Shown: piece after piece, positions 7,171 through 14,491 of the stretch | Layout: each line of letters begins with the position of its first letter | Numbering within the stretch: position 1 is the first letter of the stretch | DNA from: Alphaproteobacteria bacterium | GTDB taxonomy: Bacteria; Pseudomonadota; Alphaproteobacteria; JAEULC01 | NCBI GenBank assembly: GCA_020851015.1 | Contig: JADZDN010000441.1 | Location: forward strand, 1 to 31,585 | Length of the DNA: 31,585 bases | Reading direction: 5' to 3' | Notes under the pieces: generated by a model | What the model saw: only the letters and a program-made list of their open reading frames with translations | Database searches by the model: none | What the model was told of the DNA's origin: nothing | Position numbers and translations under genes: made by a program

Positions 7171-8967
7171 ATGATCGCCGGTTTGTATGGCGGCGGTCGT
7201 CGGCCAACTTGGTTTGCAGCATGGCCGCTTCTGCCTACGGTAGCCTTTCTTGGCGCCTTCTTTCTTTACCCCGTGATTCAGCTTCTTTGGCTGAGCGTGA
7301 TCGGGCCGGACCGCGCCTTCTCGCTGCAGCACTACGCCAAGCTGTTCTCGACGCCGCTCCATGTGCAACTCCTGCTTAGCACGTTCAAGGTTTCCTTCTG
7401 GACTACCCTGATCTGCCTGGTGGCGGCCTATCCCGTCGCCTATGTGCTGGCCGCGATCCCCGACCGTTGGCGACTGAGCCTATTGCTCTGGGTACTGATG
7501 CCTTTCTGGACCAGTTTTCTGGTCCGTACCTTCGCCTGGATCGTCCTGCTGGGCCGGAACGGCGCGATCAATGACATCCTGCGGCGCTTGGGCGTGATCG
7601 AACGTCCGCTGGAACTGCTGTTTAATTTCGGCAGCGTCATGATCGGCATGAGTCACGCACTGATGCCGCTGGCCATATTGACCATGCTTTCGGTCATGCA
7701 GAACATCGATTCCAACCTCATGCGCGCCGCGTCAACCCTGGGCGCGCGGCGCGGCCAGGCATTCTGGCGCATCTATTTTCCGCTATCGCTGCCGGGCATT
7801 GCGGCCAGTGGTCTTCTGATTTTCATCACCGCGCTTGGCTTCTTCATCACACCCGCACTGCTGGGCGGACGTCGCGAGATGATGATCGCCCAGGAGATTA
7901 TCTTCCAGCTCGAGGAGCAGCTTAACTGGGGGTTCGCCGGCGCCATCGCCGTCCTGTTGCTGCTGGCGACGGCGGTGGTCTTCTGGCTGTTCGACCGGGT
8001 GCTGGGCGTAAGCACCCTTTCGGGCGCCGCTGCCGACGAGGCCCGCGAAGGGCGCGGCGCGGGATTGTTCGGCAAAGCGGTCGATCGGGTCGGCACTGCC
8101 ATCATCGCGACGCTTGGTGCCGCCTGTGCCGCGGCAGGCGCGCTTTACGATCGAATCGTGCCGTCGCCTTCGGTCAGACGCCGCCGATCCCTCGGGCCTG
8201 TGGCCCTGTGGTCCGCAGCCATTGCCATCGTCATCTTCCTGGCGCTTCCTTCGTTCTTCGTCGTGCCGGTCTCATTTTCCAAGACGCAGTATATCGCCTG
8301 GCCTCCGAACGGATTTACGCTGCATTGGTACGAGGAGTTCTGGGATTCCCCGGTATGGCGCGCCGCAATACTGCGATCGGTTGGTGTGGGCGTAATGACA
8401 GCCGTCCTCGCGATGCTGATCGGTGTTCCGGCGGCATTCGTTCTGGCGCGCCGGCGCGTTGCTGCCCGCACGCTTGTCATGTCCTTCATCCTGTCGCCGC
8501 TGATCTTTCCTCACATCATCGTCGGCGTCGCGCTGTTCTATTTGTACAGTCGCGTCGGGTTGGTCGGGACGTCGCTCGGTTTGGTGCTCGGCCACACGAT
8601 CTTCGCCATTCCCTATGTCGTGGTGACGGTAATGGCCGTGCTGCGTCACTATGACGTCCGGCTCGACCAGGCTGCCGCCAGCCTTGGCGCCAATCGTTGG
8701 CGTACCCTGCTGTGGGTCACGCTGCCGTTGATCCGAGCCGGAATGATCGCGAGTTTCCTGTTCGCATTCGTCAAGTCGTTCGACGAGTTGGCGGTATCGC
8801 TGTTCATCGCCGGCGGATTGAACGCGACGTTGCCGAAGAAAATGTGGTCAGACGCTATCCTGCAGGTCAGCCCGACGCTGACGGCGGTTTCCAGCGCCAC
8901 ACTGGTCTTCGTCACCGTCGCGATCCTGGCCGCCGAGCTGTTGAGCCGCCGGGCGCGGCGGTCGTGA
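7171..8967 (+). CDS. Fused two-domain ABC transporter permease (PotB-PotC-like)
   Basis: A single 598-residue inner-membrane protein containing two permease domains. Domain 1 is about residues 15-280 with its EAA loop at 184-206 (AASTLGARRGQAFWRIYFPL). A charged linker with an extra hydrophobic helix spans about 280-340, and domain 2 covers about 345-598 with its EAA loop at 499-521 (AAASLGANRWRTLLWVTLPL). Fused permeases of this kind are known in iron, thiamine and phosphonate importers, so one chain probably forms the whole membrane channel. The start is ATG 7171; the upstream sequence has only a weak ribosome-binding site. It is divergent from its probable binding protein and ends 5 bases before the convergent GlpD-like gene. 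No matching ATPase gene is nearby. Confidence 0.93.
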   Translation: MIAGLYGGGRRPTWFAAWPLLPTVAFLGAFFLYPVIQLLWLSVIGPDRAFSLQHYAKLFSTPLHVQLLLSTFKVSFWTTLICLVAAYPVAYVLAAIPDRWRLSLLLWVLMPFWTSFLVRTFAWIVLLGRNGAINDILRRLGVIERPLELLFNFGSVMIGMSHALMPLAILTMLSVMQNIDSNLMRAASTLGARRGQAFWRIYFPLSLPGIAASGLLIFITALGFFITPALLGGRREMMIAQEIIFQLEEQLNWGFAGAIAVLLLLATAVVFWLFDRVLGVSTLSGAAADEAREGRGAGLFGKAVDRVGTAIIATLGAACAAAGALYDRIVPSPSVRRRRSLGPVALWSAAIAIVIFLALPSFFVVPVSFSKTQYIAWPPNGFTLHWYEEFWDSPVWRAAILRSVGVGVMTAVLAMLIGVPAAFVLARRRVAARTLVMSFILSPLIFPHIIVGVALFYLYSRVGLVGTSLGLVLGHTIFAIPYVVVTVMAVLRHYDVRLDQAAASLGANRWRTLLWVTLPLIRAGMIASFLFAFVKSFDELAVSLFIAGGLNATLPKKMWSDAILQVSPTLTAVSSATLVFVTVAILAAELLSRRARRS

Positions 8968-8972
8968 TCGCG

Positions 8973-10523
8973 TCAGGCGCGGCGCACGTGGTGCGCGTGA
9001 TCGAGATAGCGCTGATACGCCTCAACTTCCTGCGCGACGCGCGTATCATCCCACCCTAGCGCGCTCGCGACCGCGTCCGCGGCCTGTCGCGCTACGTCCA
9101 TGCCCATCTTCGAGGTCCAGCCGATATCGGACCGGCGGCACAGCAGGTCGACCAGTGTTTCGACGTGCTCGCTACGCGCCGTGATCACCAGGTCGGCGGC
9201 CGTCACCGCGGACTCGCCAGGCACCAGCGGCTCTGCGTTGACGCCGGGCGTTGGAAACTCGCGCCCCTTGAACGACGGGACCTGCGGTCCGCGCGAAGGC
9301 GACAGGCGCTGTCGGACGATCGCCACCATCTCTGGACCGACCGAGCGATGCGTCATGATCGGCCCGGCTGTGACCGAGACGACATTGGGCATGCCTTCGG
9401 CTGCCTGGTCGTGGACGTCACGCGAACGCTTGCCTTTCGGAAAGGCCGGATCGTAAGTGAGTGGCCGGACACCGGCCCACGTGTAGATTATCTTGTCGCG
9501 CGTCAGCTTTATTCCCGGCAAGGCGTAGTTCGCTTCCTCTAGCAGGAACTCAATGTCGTCGTCCGTGGCATGCACATCGTCGGGATCGCCCTCGAAGACC
9601 GTTTCCGTCGGTCCGCAGTAGTGCAGGCTGCGCCATGGCCGCATGTACATTGGTTCCTTCTCGCGGTTCAGTCCGGCAAGACCGAAGCCTGCATTCTCCG
9701 GCGGCAGACGGAACAGGATGTTGGCGCCCTTGGTACCGAAGATCTTGCGCTTGGCGCCGGCGCCCGCGCTCTGGTTGACGCGGTCGATCCATACGCCCGC
9801 CATGTTGAGCACGATCTTCCCGCGGACGACGGCCGTCCCGCCCTTACCGTCTGCCTCAGCGAGCGTTACCGCCCAGGAGTTGTCCTGCTTCCGCGCAAGT
9901 TGCGTGACCCTTGTGTAGTTGCGCGCGATGGCACCCATTCGCTCGGCGTCGAGGATCTCGTCGATTGTGATCCGCTCCGGCCAATCGAAAACATACTCAT
10001 GGAAGCTCATCACGCCCGATAGGCGCTCGGGCTCGCGCAGATACTTGACCAGCGGCGTGCTGGCGAACGCGGAACGCGGTACCTGGCCCGACCCAAGCGG
10101 AACTTCCTCTGGGCCCAGCCAGGCCAGCAGGCGGAACGCCATCTTCACTTGCCAGGGGGCATAAGTGCCGCCGTGGTACATTGGATAGAAGAAGGTCGTC
10201 CGCCGCGATCGCTCGGGCGAGCTCTGTACGAAGTCTCGGCGGTCGATCATCGCCTGGCGTGCCATGCTGCAAGCCACCCGCAACTTCTTGGGCGAGGTCA
10301 CGAACTCCCACATCGAATTGCCAGGCGCGAGATACCGCAATCCGCAATGCAGGACACGACTCGACCGGCTCGAGGCACCCGAGGCGAAATCGCCCTTGTC
10401 GACGACTAGTGCGTCGTACCCCGCTGCCGACAAATGCTGGGCAGCGCTTGCGCCGTTGACCCCGCCTCCGACGATCACTACGTCGAATTGGCGCCCATCG
10501 AGGGCCGATAGCGGCAGCTTCAT
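8973..10523 (-). CDS. GlpD-like FAD-dependent dehydrogenase (paralogue 2)
   Basis: A 516-residue paralogue of the protein at 3061-4608; by eye about 40 of the first 60 residues are identical and the similarity runs to the end. GGGVNG (19-24), acidic Asp42 and SSRSSRVLHCGLRYL (51-65) define the FAD-binding GlpD fold. The C-terminal region (RSEHVETLVDLLCRRSDIGW) matches the DAO_C-type extension. The start is ATG 10523-10521 with a clear GGGAGAA ribosome-binding site. It converges with the fused permease gene and is divergent from the GntR regulator, which therefore probably controls it. The substrate is likely a polyol phosphate or related alpha-hydroxy compound, but no kinase or aldolase is adjacent to narrow this down. 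Confidence 0.88.
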   Translation of the reverse strand: MKLPLSALDGRQFDVVIVGGGVNGASAAQHLSAAGYDALVVDKGDFASGASSRSSRVLHCGLRYLAPGNSMWEFVTSPKKLRVACSMARQAMIDRRDFVQSSPERSRRTTFFYPMYHGGTYAPWQVKMAFRLLAWLGPEEVPLGSGQVPRSAFASTPLVKYLREPERLSGVMSFHEYVFDWPERITIDEILDAERMGAIARNYTRVTQLARKQDNSWAVTLAEADGKGGTAVVRGKIVLNMAGVWIDRVNQSAGAGAKRKIFGTKGANILFRLPPENAGFGLAGLNREKEPMYMRPWRSLHYCGPTETVFEGDPDDVHATDDDIEFLLEEANYALPGIKLTRDKIIYTWAGVRPLTYDPAFPKGKRSRDVHDQAAEGMPNVVSVTAGPIMTHRSVGPEMVAIVRQRLSPSRGPQVPSFKGREFPTPGVNAEPLVPGESAVTAADLVITARSEHVETLVDLLCRRSDIGWTSKMGMDVARQAADAVASALGWDDTRVAQEVEAYQRYLDHAHHVRRA

Positions 10524-10675
10524 ACCGTTCTCCCAGGATCCTTGGACCCAACCCTACAATATGTCTGCTAGAGTGTACATTCTGCGAGATGCCGCTGGCG
10601 AGGCAATGATCGTGTACCGTGCGTTGGTTTCGGGAGTATGCTGATAAATGTCCCACGCTCCGCAGGGTGAGCTGA
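10524..10675. promoter_or_regulatory. Divergent promoter/operator region, GlpD-like gene / GntR gene
   Basis: This 152-bp spacer contains two copies of GTGTAC (10573-10578 and 10612-10617). The first sits in the palindromic core TGTACA. They are candidate operators for the adjacent GntR/UTRA regulator (inference). The region also holds the ribosome-binding site AGGGTGAG at about 10664-10671 for the GntR gene. No clean -35/-10 pair was found. Confidence 0.35.
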
Positions 10676-11527
10676 TTGCCTAGGCACAATTTTCTTGGCG
10701 CCTATCCGAAGCACCTTCAAGTGCGTGAACTGTTGCTTCGGCGACTTGAGCGGGAGTTTGGGATCGGCGACCGCTTCCCCACGGAAAAGGAATTGTCGGG
10801 CGAATTCGGCGTTAGCCGAGAGACCGTGCGCGAGGCACTCGCCTGGATCGAGAGCGAGGGCCTGATCACCCGTCATCGCGGCCAGGGCTCGTTCGTGGTC
10901 ATGCGGCCGGCACGCGGGGCGGATCGGCGGCTGACGGGCATCACGGACGGTGATACGCGCAATGGCCTGAAAATCAAGGCGCGCGTTCTAGAGCATGGCC
11001 CGATCAATGCGCGCACTGATGTAGCCGCCGCCTTAAGCGTGGATTCAGGCAAGCTCGTGTATCAGTACGTTCGGCTGTCGATGTTCCAAGGCCAGCCGCT
11101 TGCCGTACATGAAAGCTATTTGGACCTTGAACGTGGCATGGAAATCGCACGCAAGGGGCTGGGCAGCGGCTCGGTCATGTATGCGTTGGAGCACACGCCG
11201 GGCCTCGAGTTTCGGGAGGACCGGCACCGGATCGAGGCGGTGATCGCCGACACCGCGGTTGCAGGGCTGTTGGATGTCCCGCTGGGCGCGCCTCTATTAT
11301 TCATGGAGCGAGTCCATGTAGGCGCCGATCAAGCGCCCGTGGTGGCGTTCCATTCCTACTATCGCGCTGATCGATACTATTACACAGCAACGGCTGACCG
11401 TACCATACGCGGCAGAGCTTGTACCGATACCAAGTTGGCAATCAGTCCATCCGGTCCTGCGGTGAAGCGCGGGGTCGTTTCGTCGCTTAAGAGCAAGGTG
11501 CCGGGGCGGCGAATCCGCGCGCATTAG
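10676..11527 (+). CDS. GntR family transcriptional regulator (HutC/UTRA type)
   Basis: A 283-residue repressor-type regulator. The N-terminal winged helix-turn-helix spans about residues 14-75, with the classical FPTEKELSGEFGVSRETVRE and the wing RHRGQGSFV. A UTRA ligand-binding domain follows at about 100-240, including the HESYLDLE-type strand and a late LLFMERVHV segment typical of the fold. Translation apparently starts at TTG 10676-10678, preceded at 5 bases by GCAGGGTGA; no in-frame ATG precedes the DNA-binding domain. It is divergent from the GlpD-like gene and nearest to the second importer cluster, so it probably senses the substrate or a catabolite of that system. The tail after residue 245 is basic and of unknown role. 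Confidence 0.9.
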   Translation: MPRHNFLGAYPKHLQVRELLLRRLEREFGIGDRFPTEKELSGEFGVSRETVREALAWIESEGLITRHRGQGSFVVMRPARGADRRLTGITDGDTRNGLKIKARVLEHGPINARTDVAAALSVDSGKLVYQYVRLSMFQGQPLAVHESYLDLERGMEIARKGLGSGSVMYALEHTPGLEFREDRHRIEAVIADTAVAGLLDVPLGAPLLFMERVHVGADQAPVVAFHSYYRADRYYYTATADRTIRGRACTDTKLAISPSGPAVKRGVVSSLKSKVPGRRIRAH

Positions 11528-11654
11528 ACCGCCGCTAAGCCACAAAACGACCGAGGCGCCGAAGCCATCAGTTTAACTGGATCGCTCCATTGAAATGATT
11601 TGGCTGCACCATCGCTCCCTAAAGACTTTGCCAGCAATCCGCGGGTGGTCATCC

Positions 11655-12839
11655 CTAGGAAGCGTGGATCTCGAGAAGCCCGGCGCAGCCCATGCCCCCA
11701 GCGACGCACATGGTGACGACCGCTCGTTTAGCGCCGCGCCGCCGACCCTCCAGTAGTGCATGACCGACCATGCGCGCGCCGGTCATACCGAATGGATGGC
11801 CGAGCGCGATTGCTCCTCCATTCACATTGACTCGGTCTGCGGGCAACCCTAGCCGATCGCGGCAGTACAGTGCCTGGCTGGCGAATGCCTCGTTCAGTTC
11901 CCATAGATCAATGTCATGGACGGAGAGACCAAATCGGGCGAGTAGACGAGGCACGGCCACGACCGGTCCAATGCCCATCTCCTCGGGCTCGCACCCCGCG
12001 GACGCAAAACCACGAAAGGTACCCAGTGGCTCTATGTTGCGCCGGCTAGCTTCGTCGGACGACATGACAACGCAAAGGGCGGCGCCATCCGACAATTGGC
12101 TCGCATTGCCAGCAGTGATGAACTTGCCCTCCCGTACCGGCTTCAACCTAGCCAATGCTTCGTACGTGGTCTCCGGTCGATTGCCTTCATCCTGTCGCAG
12201 CTTGACCGTTTCACGCGTTGTCTCTCCAGTCGTCCTATCGTGCACCAATTTTTGTACGGTGACCGATACAACCTCGGCATCGAAGCGGCCCCCCTGCTGC
12301 GCCACCGCGGTACGCAACTGACTCTCCAGCGCAAAGCGATCCTGAGCATCGCGGTCGATCCCGTAGCGCTCGGCTACGATATCGGCCGTCTCAATCATCG
12401 GCATGTATATCGCCGGCTTGTGCTCGAGCAGCCAGTCATTGGGAAGGCGAAGACGGTTCACGTGCGGCTGCACCAGACTGATGGACTCGAGGCCACCGGC
12501 GACGATGGCCGGGACCTTGTCGCCAACCACGCGTCGTGCGGCGTGAGCAATTGCCTCTAGGCCGGAAGAGCAGAAGCGGCTGATCGTTAGTGCAGCACAA
12601 CTCACCGGCAAACCCGCACGCAAGGCCGCGTGCCTCGCCACGTTGCCGCCGGTCGCGCCTTCCGGATACCCGCAGCCGAGCGTAACCTCTTCAATATCGC
12701 CAGGCTCCAGTCCTGCGCGATCGATCACCGCCTTCACGATCGGCGCCGCGAGCTCGGCGCCGGGTGTATCGTTGAAGGCACCCTTGAAGGCCTTCCCGAT
12801 AGGGGTCCGCGCAGTGGCTACAATCACGGCATCGGTCAT
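11655..12839 (-). CDS. Thiolase family protein (acetyl-CoA acyltransferase)
   Basis: A 394-residue thiolase, the expected length, which cleaves a 3-oxoacyl-CoA with CoA to give acetyl-CoA (or condenses in reverse). The nucleophile is C90 ([11 protein letters not shown]). The catalytic His is H348 ([16 protein letters not shown]) and the second Cys is C378 ([13 protein letters not shown]), so all three active-site elements are intact. The start is ATG 12839-12837; the ribosome-binding site is weak. It is the last gene of the long minus-strand array and is separated from the crotonase gene by 135 bases, so it may have its own promoter. In context it would perform the final thiolytic step for the product of the ligase and carboxylase genes (inference). 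Confidence 0.94.
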   Translation of the reverse strand: MTDAVIVATARTPIGKAFKGAFNDTPGAELAAPIVKAVIDRAGLEPGDIEEVTLGCGYPEGATGGNVARHAALRAGLPVSCAALTISRFCSSGLEAIAHAARRVVGDKVPAIVAGGLESISLVQPHVNRLRLPNDWLLEHKPAIYMPMIETADIVAERYGIDRDAQDRFALESQLRTAVAQQGGRFDAEVVSVTVQKLVHDRTTGETTRETVKLRQDEGNRPETTYEALARLKPVREGKFITAGNASQLSDGAALCVVMSSDEASRRNIEPLGTFRGFASAGCEPEEMGIGPVVAVPRLLARFGLSVHDIDLWELNEAFASQALYCRDRLGLPADRVNVNGGAIALGHPFGMTGARMVGHALLEGRRRGAKRAVVTMCVAGGMGCAGLLEIHAS

Positions 12840-12974
12840 TGACTAGGTTCCATTCCGCATACTTTGTGCTTGGCTCCCCGGCGCGCAACCACCCAGTATC
12901 CGCAGTTGGACCCGCGCGCCCCTGCGTCTATGTCCGCAAATACGACAGAACCGACTTAGCCCGCCTCGCTTGCC

Positions 12975-13754
12975 TCATCGCCCCTGATAGTTCGCTGGCC
13001 GCCGCTCCGCCCACGCCTTGCTGCCTTCCACGGCGTCCTCGGTGATGTGGATCAGCTTGTTGTACTCGCGGTAAATGCGCAGACCATCGTTGAGTGACAA
13101 CTCGCGGCCACGCAGCACCAGCTCCTTGGTCATGCGGACGGCGATAGGTCCGTTCCGACAGATCCGAGCGGCAAGGTCATCGACGGCCGAGGCAAGCTCC
13201 TCACGCTTCACCACCTTGTTGACGATGCCCAATCGATACGCGTCGGCCGCGGAGAATCGATCACCGGTGAGTAGGATTTCCATCGCGTTGCCGAGCGAGG
13301 TGAGGCGCGGCAGCATCAGGGCGCCGAATCCGTGCAGTACGCTCCAGCGCACCTCGGGCGCGCCGAACATCGCATCATCTGAGGCGATCCGCATGTCGCA
13401 GCTGAGCGCAAGCTCCATACCGCCAGCGAGGCAGAAGCCGTGGATGGCGGCGATCACCGGCTTGGCGATCTGCAGCCCCATGTCGAAGCGCTGCGGCCGG
13501 AACGGTTCCCATTGGAACGGTCCCGAGGTAAGCGCGCCATGCAATAGCGAAAGGTCGGCGCCAGCCGAGAAGGCACGGTCGCCGGCGCCGCGCACAATCA
13601 CGACCCATACATGCTCATCCGCCTCGAGTTCGAGCAATGCGCGCGAGATCTCCTGATACATCTTGCGGGGCATGGCATTCAGTTTGTCAGGCCGGTTCAG
13701 CGTCAGATAGCCGACCTTGTCCTTGCGTTCCACCAGCACAAACTCGTAACTCAT
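12975..13754 (-). CDS. Enoyl-CoA hydratase/isomerase family protein
   Basis: A crotonase-fold protein of 259 residues acting on a CoA thioester. The first oxyanion-hole strand is SAGADL (63-68). The signature helix region GFCLAGGMELALSCDMRIA spans 106-124, followed by APEVRW and the AMEILLTGDRFSA segment. The GAGG-type loop of typical hydratases is replaced by HGFGALML, so simple hydration is not certain; isomerase, hydrolase or retro-Claisen activities also occur in this fold. The start is ATG 13754-13752 with AAGGA about 12 bases upstream. It lies 8 bases after livF, so it is very probably co-transcribed with the importer. Confidence 0.91.
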   Translation of the reverse strand: MSYEFVLVERKDKVGYLTLNRPDKLNAMPRKMYQEISRALLELEADEHVWVVIVRGAGDRAFSAGADLSLLHGALTSGPFQWEPFRPQRFDMGLQIAKPVIAAIHGFCLAGGMELALSCDMRIASDDAMFGAPEVRWSVLHGFGALMLPRLTSLGNAMEILLTGDRFSAADAYRLGIVNKVVKREELASAVDDLAARICRNGPIAVRMTKELVLRGRELSLNDGLRIYREYNKLIHITEDAVEGSKAWAERRPANYQGR

Positions 13755-13762
13755 CTGTCAGA

Positions 13763-14491
13763 TCATCCTTGGTTGGGAACAGAAACGGACTCGTCGCCGA
13801 GGCCGAGGTAAATGTCCTGAACGCGGCGGTCGCGTCGCAATTCGTCGGCCGTGCCTGCCAGCACGCATTGCCCTCGCTCGAGTACAACCGCGCGGTCGGC
13901 CATGGCAAGGGCGATGGCAATCTGCTGTTCAACGATGAGTACCGCCGTGCCTTGGCGCGCCCAGCCGCGCAGAAAGTCCAGGATCGGAGGGATGAGCGCC
14001 TGCGCGATGCCGAGCGAGGGCTCATCGCACATCAGCACGGCTGGCTGCGCCACAAAGGCCTGCGCAAGCGCCAGCATCTGCTGCTGACCGCCCGACAGAT
14101 CGCGCGCCCGAGCGCGGTACTTCTGACGCAGCACGGGGAACACGGCGAGCACTTCTTCGGTTAGGCGCGATGCCTCGCGCCGGTCTCGCTCCCCGAGGCG
14201 AATATTGTCGGCAACGGTGAGCTCCGGAAATACTCTGTGACCGTCAAGGACCAGGCGCAATCCACGGCCAACCAATGCCTCTGGCGCCGAGCCGAGAATG
14301 CTCTCCCCGCGGAGCCGCACGTCACCGGCGGAAAGACGTATGAATCCCGCGATGCTGCGCAGCAGGGTTGACTTGCCGGCACCGTTCGGGCCGATCACGA
14401 GTACGATCTCGCCCGACGCGACGCTTAGATCAACACCCCGCAATACCGGTACACGGCCATAACCGGCGTGGAGGCCTCGTACCTCAAGCAT
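13763..14491 (-). CDS. livF: Branched-chain amino acid-type ABC transporter ATPase LivF
   Basis: Cytoplasmic ATPase of 242 residues. Walker A is GPNGAGKST (34-42), the signature LSGGQ is at 132-136, and Walker B is AVLMCDEP (151-158). The H-loop position has Gln (VEQQ), as is usual for LivF-type subunits, and the FPELTVADN Q-loop region is present. The start is ATG 14491-14489, which overlaps the stop of the LivM-LivG fusion by 8 bases; a longer upstream reading in this frame only overlaps that gene. It pairs with the LivG domain to power import. Liv-type systems handle branched-chain amino acids, but also amides, urea, aromatic acids and short acids, so the catabolic context is a better guide to substrate. 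Confidence 0.93.
   Translation of the reverse strand: MLEVRGLHAGYGRVPVLRGVDLSVASGEIVLVIGPNGAGKSTLLRSIAGFIRLSAGDVRLRGESILGSAPEALVGRGLRLVLDGHRVFPELTVADNIRLGERDRREASRLTEEVLAVFPVLRQKYRARARDLSGGQQQMLALAQAFVAQPAVLMCDEPSLGIAQALIPPILDFLRGWARQGTAVLIVEQQIAIALAMADRAVVLERGQCVLAGTADELRRDRRVQDIYLGLGDESVSVPNQG

Noticed and set aside
10648..10683. An 11-codon ATG frame (MSHAPQGELIA) ahead of the GntR gene, considered as a leader peptide
   Set aside because: No ribosome-binding site of its own and no attenuator structure; it simply overlaps the TTG start in another frame.
11528..11654. Search for a bidirectional terminator between the convergent GntR and thiolase genes
   Set aside because: Only a very short GGA-TCGC-TCC symmetry was found; no stem strong enough to report.
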